Assembly: GCA_030648435.1 (NCBI GenBank)
Contig: JAUSHE010000023.1
Coordinates: 1-8,829, forward strand
Direction: 5' to 3'
DNA length: 8,829 nt
Source: Candidatus Daviesbacteria bacterium
GTDB taxonomy: Bacteria; Patescibacteria; Microgenomatia; Daviesbacterales; UBA10151
How positions within the stretch are numbered: position 1 is the stretch's first letter; each line of letters starts with the position of its first letter. Below the pieces are notes generated by a model. The model worked only from the letters and a program-made list of their open reading frames with translations, was not told the origin of the DNA and did not search any database. This document shows positions 1 to 5,009 of the stretch, piece after piece. A program made the translations under genes and the position numbers.

Positions 1-344
1 ACCGGCGTTCCGTTACCATATGGGCCTTTTTGGCGAATATAGATAAAATTGGCCATTTCCGATATATGTTTGATTTGCTCCAAAGCCTTGGTTTTATTGC
101 CGTTTTCAAGAGCCTGTACTAAATCTTCACCGGGTTCATCAAAATGGTCTTCAATTGCCCGTTTGGTGCTACCTGTCACAATAATAATATTGTCTATTCC
201 GGAGGCGACTACTTCTTCTACAACATATTGAATCACAGGTTTATCAACAATCGGCAGCATCTCTTTGGGCATGGCTTTTGTCTGAGGAAGAAATCTGGTT
301 CCAAATCCCGCAGCAGGTATTAATGCTTTAGTAATTTTTTTCAT
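1..344 (-). CDS. galU: UTP--glucose-1-phosphate uridylyltransferase, N-terminal part (runs off window)
   Basis: Makes UDP-glucose from UTP and glucose-1-phosphate, a cytosolic step feeding glycan synthesis. Only the first 114 codons are visible; the family is usually near 300 residues, so about a third is present. The N-terminal nucleotide-binding signature IPAAGFGTRFLP lies at about residues 9-20, followed by KAMPKEMLPIVDKP at 23-36, which is the GalU-type variant rather than the RmlA or GlmU type. The start ATG overlaps the efp stop codon as ATGA, so the two genes should be translationally coupled. No separate promoter is apparent. Identity is well supported; which sugar nucleotide it favours is family knowledge, not seen. 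Confidence 0.9.
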   Translation of the reverse strand, partial: MKKITKALIPAAGFGTRFLPQTKAMPKEMLPIVDKPVIQYVVEEVVASGIDNIIIVTGSTKRAIEDHFDEPGEDLVQALENGNKTKALEQIKHISEMANFIYIRQKGPYGNGTP

Positions 345-904
345 TTAACTCTTTCTATGTATTCACCCGATCTGGTATCTACTTTAACACGTTCTCCGAC
401 TTTCATAAACATAGGGACCTTTATTACCAATCCGTTATCTAAGGTAGCTTCCTTAAAAACATTGGAAACAGTGTTGCCGCGCTCTCCGGGGCCTGTTTCA
501 GAAATAGTATAAGTCAAACTCATTGGTAGTTCTAACCCCAAAGCTTCATCACCTAAAACAATTAAGATAACTTCCAACCCATCTTTTAAATATTTGGCCT
601 GATCTCCAATAACTTGGGAGGGTACTGTAAATTGCTCAAAAGAAACCGGATCCATAAAATTAAAGGTTTCACCGCTGCGGTAAAGATATTGAGCTTTCAC
701 TTTTTGAACATTTGCCTCATCAACCCTGGCTCCGGTTATAAAAGATTTTTCAGTCACTGAGCCGGTCCTGATATTCCTGACCTTAAGTTTAATATTCCCT
801 GATCCCCTGCCTGTTTTCATATGCTCGTAGGTAACCACCAGGAAAATTTCTTTCCCGTCTTTATAAAACGTTCCATTTCTAAGTTCAGTTACATTCAATG
901 CCAT
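341..904 (-). CDS. efp: Translation elongation factor P
   Basis: EF-P binds ribosomes stalled on polyproline stretches and promotes peptide bond formation. The protein has 187 residues, the normal length. It shows an N-terminal KOW-like domain, two OB-type domains, the family signature around VIKVPMFMKVGE (about residues 159-170) and the C-terminal DTRSGEYIERVK. The loop that reaches the peptidyl-transferase centre reads KTGRGSG, putting Arg33 at the tip where Escherichia coli has the modified Lys34. Arg-type EF-Ps known from other bacteria are rhamnosylated by EarP; no such gene is in the window. A TGT-TAAAAT extended -10 lies 9 nt before the ATG and no Shine-Dalgarno is evident, suggesting a very short leader. 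It is coupled to galU by a 4-nt overlap. Confidence 0.96.
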   Translation of the reverse strand: MALNVTELRNGTFYKDGKEIFLVVTYEHMKTGRGSGNIKLKVRNIRTGSVTEKSFITGARVDEANVQKVKAQYLYRSGETFNFMDPVSFEQFTVPSQVIGDQAKYLKDGLEVILIVLGDEALGLELPMSLTYTISETGPGERGNTVSNVFKEATLDNGLVIKVPMFMKVGERVKVDTRSGEYIERVK

Positions 905-913
905 AATCTTTGG

Positions 914-922
914 ATTTTAACA
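914..922 (-). promoter_or_regulatory. Putative extended -10 promoter of efp
   Basis: Read on the minus strand, TGT precedes TAAAAT (five of six matches to TATAAT) and so forms an extended -10. Nine nt separate it from the efp ATG. No convincing -35 was found at 16-18 bp. The predicted transcript start is about 3 nt before the ATG. Confidence 0.4.
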
Positions 923-940
923 TAACTCCCGTGATAATTA

Positions 941-962
941 CGAGTCCACCCCGAATCCACCC
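941..962. repeat. Tandem 11-bp direct repeat
   Basis: CGAGTCCACCC (941-951) is followed directly by CGAATCCACCC (952-962), with 10 of 11 positions identical. It lies just upstream of the efp promoter, on its far side from the gene. Confidence 0.6.
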
Positions 963-968
963 TTGGGG

Positions 969-994
969 GTTTAAACAACCAACGTTGTTTAAAC
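969..994. repeat. Perfect 11-bp inverted repeat with 4-nt loop
   Basis: GTTTAAACAAC at 969-979 and its exact complement GTTGTTTAAAC at 984-994 are separated by CAAC. Each arm also contains the 8-bp palindrome GTTTAAAC. No T-run follows on either strand, so it is listed as a repeat or protein-binding site, not as a terminator. Confidence 0.75.
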
Positions 995-1107
995 GGGTTA
1001 GCTACAACCAAATCCGCAAAGCGGATAACTTTAAATCAGAGTTAACCCAGGAGGATTTGTATGGACACCCTCCAAAGGCGGGCTGTCCTGCGGATTTTAA
1101 CCTTAAC

Positions 1108-1455
1108 CTATCTTACAGTAGAAGCCAAAGTGGTAGAAATCAGTGTATTTAGACTGGTGCCTTCTTCTCTTGCTTTGTAAGATAATTTTCTGTGCAGGAA
1201 TCTTGGCATTCTCACATTTAATTTACCGCTAAATTCATCCTTTTGCGGTTCCGGAATATTTATTTTCCTTGTTACGGCAACTGTAAGCCAGGCTTTCTTT
1301 GCATCTTCAATCATCTTTAAAGCTCCCTGCTTAGTATCTCCCTCACTCATGCAACCGGGCAGCTCTTCAATTTCTGCAAAAAAGCTTCCATCCTCATTTT
1401 GTTTCAGGCGGATAGTGTAATCTAAACTTAGATAATACTTAAGATTTTTTTTCAT
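1108..1455 (-). CDS. hicB: HicB-family antitoxin
   Basis: Antitoxin that binds and masks HicA and represses its own operon. The N-terminal half (about residues 12-61) has the HicB partial RNase H-like fold pattern, with ELPGC at 31-35 followed by GDT and a helix. The C-terminal part (about 77-113) is a ribbon-helix-helix DNA-binding domain beginning GKLNVRMP. The start chosen is the ATG at 1455, preceded by GGAG with 6-nt spacing. An in-frame TTG at 1467 is less likely because the GGAG would then lie inside the gene. It overlaps the end of hicA by 17 nt, so the two are probably coupled. The protein is 115 residues. The palindrome in the hicA promoter is the likely binding site of its RHH domain. 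Confidence 0.88.
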   Translation of the reverse strand: MKKNLKYYLSLDYTIRLKQNEDGSFFAEIEELPGCMSEGDTKQGALKMIEDAKKAWLTVAVTRKINIPEPQKDEFSGKLNVRMPRFLHRKLSYKAREEGTSLNTLISTTLASTVR

Positions 1456-1687
1456 ACTCTTCTCCAATCAGCTCAATTATTCTTTTAACATAAACTTCTT
1501 TTACAAAAGGCCTTCTGAAAGGCACCGAAATTTGACTCTTGCCTTTTGTATAAACATAGTGACTGCTGCCGGATCCGGGCTGTCTCATCTTAAAACCAAA
1601 GTCTTTCAGTACCCAGTCTAACTCCTTAAAAGGAACCGTTTTTGGATTTTGAAAGAGCTTTTTTACCCTTTTTTCTCTTTTAGTCAC
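1439..1687 (-). CDS. hicA: HicA-family mRNA interferase toxin
   Basis: HicA toxins are small double-stranded-RNA-binding-fold ribonucleases that cleave mRNA and stop growth. This one is 82 residues from the GTG at 1687 (83 from the in-frame TTG at 1690). The hallmark GSGSSHYVY places the catalytic histidine at about residue 43. It is followed by the strand ISVPFRRP and a helix, as in the family. No ATG lies upstream of the conserved core, so a GTG or TTG start is required. The -10 box TACCAT ends 7 nt before the GTG, so the mRNA is probably leaderless. The gene is followed by hicB with a 17-nt overlap. It lies directly after pepN, with its promoter overlapping the pepN stop codon. Confidence 0.87.
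   Translation of the reverse strand: MTKREKRVKKLFQNPKTVPFKELDWVLKDFGFKMRQPGSGSSHYVYTKGKSQISVPFRRPFVKEVYVKRIIELIGEEYEKKS
1462..1465 (-). promoter_or_regulatory. Ribosome binding site of hicB
   Basis: GGAG inside the end of hicA, six nt before ATG 1455. It decides the hicB start in favour of ATG over the upstream TTG. Confidence 0.65.
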
Positions 1688-1694
1688 CAAAAAA

Positions 1695-1724
1695 ATGGTA
1701 CTACATTTAGTACTATTCTGTCAA
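1695..1724 (-). promoter_or_regulatory. hicAB promoter
   Basis: On the minus strand there is a perfect -35 TTGACA (1719-1724), an 18-bp spacer, and a -10 TACCAT (1695-1700, four of six). The -35 contains the TGA stop codon of pepN (1721-1723). Transcription should begin about at the hicA GTG. Confidence 0.6.
1698..1713. promoter_or_regulatory. Probable HicB operator (16-bp palindrome)
   Basis: GTACTA-CATT-TAGTAC is a perfect 6-bp inverted repeat with a 4-nt centre. It sits in the spacer and overlaps the -10 of the hicAB promoter, where a bound RHH repressor would exclude RNA polymerase. Confidence 0.6.
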
Positions 1725-4156
1725 TGGTTAGAATTCAAGAATTTCTTAATTCCTTCTCTGTCTCTTTTTAACCACTCTGCATTGGAATAAATTTGTTCTA
1801 TGCCTTGGGCAATTGTTCTTTTTGCTTCAGGGGTAGGATTTTTGACTACAAATTTTTCAATTTCTTTAGCATCAGATATTTTTGTAAAATCACCTATAGC
1901 AACAAACACTTTTGTAAAATAATGGCCGCCCGCATATCGCATCTTTAACATTTTCCAATTTTTCTTAACAAATTCCCAGGCTAAATATCTACCCATTGGG
2001 TTTAACCAGACTGCCGCAATTATTTGCAAAGTGTTTTGAAACCTGACATGTTTGGAGATAGAAAAATCCAAAGTTTTTTGTAAAACTGTCTTTAATTTGA
2101 AAAAGCCTAAACTCCTGCCAATCCTGTCTTTTTCCTGCTGATTATCTTCCTGCTTGTACATTTTAACCAAAGCATTCCATTCTTTTAACCCGCCATTTTC
2201 TGCAACCAGATTATAAACAACCCCCCGCAAATCAGGGTCAATATTTTGCCCGAACAACATTTGAGCTTTTTTGATAGTTTCCAAATCCCCAAACCTTCCC
2301 AGCATATTCAAAACCATTCCCCGGAGCAGTGAATCTGTATGTTTTTCCCCTGTTCTTTTCTCCCAACCTAATTTCCCGGCAATCCCCTGATAAATTTCCC
2401 TGCCATAATTTCTAAAATTTTCGGTGAAATCCTCAAAAGCCAAAAGCGAACCTAACCTGTTCAGCTTAGAAGTGATTTCTGCCCAAACCGTATAATCATT
2501 CTCATTTATGCAGTTTAACGCAAGTCCTAAGACATAAGTTGTGGGAGAATCTCCTGATTGGGCAAGGTCAAACGAATCCCTGACTAAACCTAACCTGTCA
2601 GGAGCGGACAGTTTTTCCAAACTATTTAAATAATTTTTCGGGTAATCAATTCTTACTAAAGACACTTCTCCTGTATTTAATTTCTCTCCCCTGTTTGGAA
2701 TTGTCATAGTTTTTTTATCCATTAAAAACTTATCCAAAGGGATAGACCATACTGTATGATCATGGCTTTCTTTTCTAGAAATCGGGCTTGAGAAAAATCT
2801 ACTTTGTGTTAACTGCAGCCTGTTGCCTGTTTCCTGTACCCTAATTACCGGATGTCCCGGCTTTAATGTCCAGTTTGACATAATTTTTGCCACCGGCTTT
2901 CCTGATATTTCTTCCAATGATGCCCATAGATCCCTGGTTTCCGCATTTAAATAAGCGTGCTTTTTTAAATAATGCTGCAAACCTTTTTGAAAATCTTTCT
3001 CACCTAAATATTTCCACAGCATCCGGAGGACTGAAGCGCCTTTTGAGTAGGAAACTCTGTCAAATATTTCAGAAATCTCAGCCGGATGGCCGACTTCCAC
3101 TTCAATCGGGTGGGTATTTTTTAAAGAGTCCAAATGCAGCGCATCTGCCATTTCAGTTCCTACAAACTGAGTCCAGATATCCCATTCCGGAAAAATATGA
3201 TCAACAGCCAGATATTCTATAAAACAAGCGAAGCCTTCATTAAGCCAAAGATCGCTCCACCATTCCATAGTCACCAAATTGCCAAACCACATGTGGGCCA
3301 GCTCGTGCGCAATCACCAAAGCCACCCATTGTTTATTCCCGGTAGATGATAGAGCTTCATCAATCAGTAAAGTAGATTCCCTGTAAGTCACCGCTCCCCA
3401 GTTTTCCATGGCACCGGCTGCAAAATCAGGAATGGCAATCATGTCTAAAACCGGCAAAGGATAAGGGATATCAAAATATTTTTCATAAAATTCCAAACAT
3501 TTTATGGCAACATCTAAAGCAAATTCTGCCTGCTTTTTCTTTCCCGGAGTTGTAAAAACTCTGACTCTTTTTCTTTCTATGTATTCAAACTCACCTACAA
3601 TAAAGGCTAAAAGATAAGTTGACATTTTGGGAGTTGGAGCAAATTCAACTATTTTGTAGCCGGATTCATGTTCCAAAATATTTGATTCAATAGTATTGGA
3701 GATAGCAGTTGTATGACTGGGGATCATTAAAGTTACATCAAAAATTGCTTTTTGAGCAGGCTCATCAAAACAGGGAAAAGCCCGTCTGGCATCTGTAGAT
3801 TCAAACTGGGTGGTGGCTAAATATTTATCTTCGCCATATTTGCTTCTATAAAAACCTCTCATCTTGTCATTTAGAATTCCCTTAAAATTAAGTTTTAATT
3901 CGTTTTTGCCCTTAGGGAGAGTTTTCGGAAAAGTTAAAGTAACTGTTTCTTCTTTTTTATTGTAGGAAATTTTGGAAGCATCTTCAGATTCTATTTCCAA
4001 ATCAACAGAATGCAAAATAATTTCTTTTGTAGATTTTTCTAAAATTAAATAAATTGTTTCTTCGCCGTAGAATGTAAAACTTTCCAAATCCGGCCGGAGC
4101 ATGATTTTGTAGCGCTCAGGTTTGATATGGCCGGGAAGTCTAACGCTCTTTTTCAT
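1721..4156 (-). CDS. pepN: M1-family zinc aminopeptidase (PepN/tricorn-factor type)
   Basis: Cytosolic metallopeptidase that removes N-terminal residues from peptides, late in protein turnover. The 811-residue protein has the N-terminal beta domain (about 1-190), the exopeptidase motif GAMEN at 248-252, the zinc motif HELAH at 284-288 and the third ligand Glu307 in NEGFA. The probable catalytic Tyr370 lies in RVSYSKGAS. The C-terminal third (about 520-800) is helical and resembles the ERAP1-like domain. All active-site residues are present and no signal peptide is seen. The ATG at 4156 follows a TAAACT -10 by exactly six nt, so the mRNA is predicted to be leaderless. Its stop codon lies inside the hicAB -35. 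The symbol is used for the family; substrate preference is unknown. Confidence 0.94.
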   Translation of the reverse strand: MKKSVRLPGHIKPERYKIMLRPDLESFTFYGEETIYLILEKSTKEIILHSVDLEIESEDASKISYNKKEETVTLTFPKTLPKGKNELKLNFKGILNDKMRGFYRSKYGEDKYLATTQFESTDARRAFPCFDEPAQKAIFDVTLMIPSHTTAISNTIESNILEHESGYKIVEFAPTPKMSTYLLAFIVGEFEYIERKRVRVFTTPGKKKQAEFALDVAIKCLEFYEKYFDIPYPLPVLDMIAIPDFAAGAMENWGAVTYRESTLLIDEALSSTGNKQWVALVIAHELAHMWFGNLVTMEWWSDLWLNEGFACFIEYLAVDHIFPEWDIWTQFVGTEMADALHLDSLKNTHPIEVEVGHPAEISEIFDRVSYSKGASVLRMLWKYLGEKDFQKGLQHYLKKHAYLNAETRDLWASLEEISGKPVAKIMSNWTLKPGHPVIRVQETGNRLQLTQSRFFSSPISRKESHDHTVWSIPLDKFLMDKKTMTIPNRGEKLNTGEVSLVRIDYPKNYLNSLEKLSAPDRLGLVRDSFDLAQSGDSPTTYVLGLALNCINENDYTVWAEITSKLNRLGSLLAFEDFTENFRNYGREIYQGIAGKLGWEKRTGEKHTDSLLRGMVLNMLGRFGDLETIKKAQMLFGQNIDPDLRGVVYNLVAENGGLKEWNALVKMYKQEDNQQEKDRIGRSLGFFKLKTVLQKTLDFSISKHVRFQNTLQIIAAVWLNPMGRYLAWEFVKKNWKMLKMRYAGGHYFTKVFVAIGDFTKISDAKEIEKFVVKNPTPEAKRTIAQGIEQIYSNAEWLKRDREGIKKFLNSNH

Positions 4157-4162
4157 ATCGCT

Positions 4163-4191
4163 AGTTTAGCCTAAAAGCTGATATAATTCAA
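4163..4191 (-). promoter_or_regulatory. pepN promoter
   Basis: On the minus strand, TTGAAT (4186-4191), a 17-bp spacer and TAAACT (4163-4168). Six nt then lead to the ATG, placing the expected transcript start on the A of the start codon. The -35 overlaps the -10 of the oppositely directed tRNA promoter. Confidence 0.5.
4179..4187 (+). promoter_or_regulatory. tRNA-Leu promoter (extended -10)
   Basis: TGA followed by a perfect TATAAT (4182-4187), ending 10 nt before the first base of the mature tRNA. No good -35 is seen at 16-18 bp, consistent with an extended -10 promoter. Confidence 0.6.
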
Positions 4192-4197
4192 TTTAAA

Positions 4198-4280
4198 GCC
4201 GGGGTGATGGAATGGCAGACATGATAGACTCAAAATCTATTGATCGCAAGATCGTGAGGGTCCGACTCCCTCTCCCGGCA
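4198..4280 (+). tRNA. tRNA-Leu (anticodon CAA)
   Basis: An 83-nt class II tRNA. The acceptor stem GCCGGGG pairs with TCCCGGC (one G-U), with discriminator A73. The D stem is ATG/CAT with GG in the loop. The anticodon stem ATAGA/TCTAT closes the loop CTCAAAA, giving anticodon CAA (reads UUG). A long variable arm GATC-GCAA-GATC supports leucine. The T stem GAGGG/CCCTC is perfect. The T loop reads TCCGACT, so position 55 is C instead of the near-universal U (pseudouridine). The 3' CCA is not encoded. The 3' end lies 2 nt from the vapC stop codon on the opposite strand, and no terminator is visible. Confidence 0.95.
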
Positions 4281-4282
4281 CT

Positions 4283-4699
4283 TCAGGTTAATGATGTAGC
4301 TGTTCTAATTTTCTTAAAATCACTATCAAGAGTGAATATTTCATCTAAAGCAAAATCTTTATATAAAACATACGAGGTTGCATCTGTAAAGGAAATTTTA
4401 TGTTCAGAGAACTTGATTAAGGCTTCCTGGGATTTTTTAAAGATTGCTTCATCAATATCTAAAACCTTCAATTCTTCTTTTGCTATCGATTTATTTAAAA
4501 GCTCAATAGCCTTTTGGGCTACAGATTTTCCAAAGTCATATATTAAACGGGTAAACAGTTCATCTAAAATATAGTAAGAAGTAAAAAGTCGCGCTCTTTG
4601 TTTACGGTAATCTTTATACTTTTTAGAAACTTTTGAGTGGTACCTTTCAGAACTAACAAAAAGAGCAATAAAAGCACCTGTATCAACAAAGACTTTCAT
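4283..4699 (-). CDS. vapC: PIN-domain ribonuclease toxin, VapC family
   Basis: VapC toxins are Mg2+-dependent PIN-domain endoribonucleases; many characterised members cut tRNA or rRNA. The 138-residue protein keeps the acidic quartet: Asp6 in FVDTGAF, Glu47 in ILDELF, Asp106 in SFTDAT and Asp125 (with Asp127) in TLDSDF. The ATG at 4699 lies 4 nt after the vapB stop and has no Shine-Dalgarno, so translation probably depends on coupling to vapB. The stop codon is almost touching the 3' end of tRNA-Leu, so readthrough would be antisense to that tRNA and transcription of the tRNA would be antisense to vapC. The RNA target cannot be read from the sequence. Confidence 0.9.
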   Translation of the reverse strand: MKVFVDTGAFIALFVSSERYHSKVSKKYKDYRKQRARLFTSYYILDELFTRLIYDFGKSVAQKAIELLNKSIAKEELKVLDIDEAIFKKSQEALIKFSEHKISFTDATSYVLYKDFALDEIFTLDSDFKKIRTATSLT

Positions 4700-4703
4700 T
4701 ATA

Positions 4704-4967
4704 TTAATCTGTTAGATAAGCGCTATCATTCCTTGAGGCATAATTTGTTTGTTTTTTATCCGCTACATTAATAAATCCAACCAGTGAATCCAGCGTTATT
4801 GTTTCCCTGGGAGCTTCATTCTTCTCTACAAAAACACGGGATAGATTTTGAGCTAATCTATCAATAGCTTCCCTGATGAGCTTAGATCTCGAAATATTGG
4901 CATATTTTTCAAACTCATCAAGTATTGATACTGAATGTGGGTCAAGATAGACTTGGTATCTTCTCAT
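4704..4967 (-). CDS. vapB: Ribbon-helix-helix antitoxin, VapB type
   Basis: Antitoxin partner of the downstream PIN toxin, 87 residues. Residues 1-45 match a ribbon-helix-helix DNA-binding domain: the strand RRYQVYLD, then helix SILDEFEKYA, the turn ISRSK and helix LIREAIDRLA. The remaining C-terminal tail is polar and low in predicted structure, as expected for the segment that wraps the toxin. The ATG at 4967 lies 9 nt after a TGTAAT -10 and has no Shine-Dalgarno, so a very short leader is likely. The operon begins right after dnaB. The exact antitoxin subfamily (VapB, RelB-like or CopG-like) is less certain than the pairing. Confidence 0.82.
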   Translation of the reverse strand: MRRYQVYLDPHSVSILDEFEKYANISRSKLIREAIDRLAQNLSRVFVEKNEAPRETITLDSLVGFINVADKKQTNYASRNDSAYLTD

Positions 4968-4968
4968 A

Positions 4969-4988
4969 ATATGTACATTACAACATAT
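4969..4988. promoter_or_regulatory. Possible VapB operator
   Basis: ATATGT (4969-4974) and ACATAT (4983-4988) form an inverted repeat with 8 nt between the arms, bracketing the vapBC -10 box. A looser outer pair, AATATGTACA with TGTATATT, surrounds it. Typical location for autoregulation by an RHH antitoxin. Confidence 0.45.
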
Positions 4989-5005
4989 GGTGTATATTTT
5001 GTCAA
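4977..5005 (-). promoter_or_regulatory. vapBC promoter
   Basis: On the minus strand, a perfect -35 TTGACA (5000-5005), a 17-bp spacer and -10 TGTAAT (4977-4982, five of six). It begins 4 nt after the dnaB stop codon. The predicted start of transcription is about 3 nt before the vapB ATG. Confidence 0.7.
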
Positions 5006-5009
5006 TAAG

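Larger units (their letters stand above)
905..1107. other. Intergenic region with clustered inverted repeats
   Basis: This 203-bp gap between hicB and efp has no convincing gene. It holds a perfect 11-bp inverted repeat (969-979 with 984-994), a 6-bp stem (995-1000 with 1043-1048) enclosing a 6-bp hairpin (1012-1017 with 1021-1026), and an imperfect hairpin at 1063-1088. A 9-bp pair (1010-1018 with 1089-1097) would compete with the small hairpin. A tandem 11-bp direct repeat lies at 941-962. The efp promoter occupies its left edge. No uridine tract follows any stem, so a classical terminator is not shown. It may be a dispersed repeat element or a structured RNA. Confidence 0.5.

Noticed and set aside
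969..994. Rho-independent terminator for hicB
   Set aside because: The stem is AT-rich and is not followed by a T-run on either strand; it lies over 110 bp past the hicB stop.
910..1152. 80-codon open frame on the plus strand
   Set aside because: It covers the palindrome-rich intergenic region and the antisense of hicB, begins opposite the efp promoter and resembles no family.
1439..1455. Frameshift fusion of HicA and HicB at the A8 tract
   Set aside because: Joining them needs a +1 shift, and hicB has its own Shine-Dalgarno and start; ordinary coupling explains the overlap.
1456..1467. TTG 1467 as start of hicB
   Set aside because: The GGAG at 1462-1465 is ideally placed for ATG 1455 and would be inside the gene.
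2887..3349. Two plus-strand open frames opposite pepN
   Set aside because: Antisense shadows of a gene with all M1 catalytic residues; no binding site or family.
4212..4574. 120-codon open frame on the plus strand
   Set aside because: It runs through tRNA-Leu and the antisense strand of vapC, whose PIN residues are intact.
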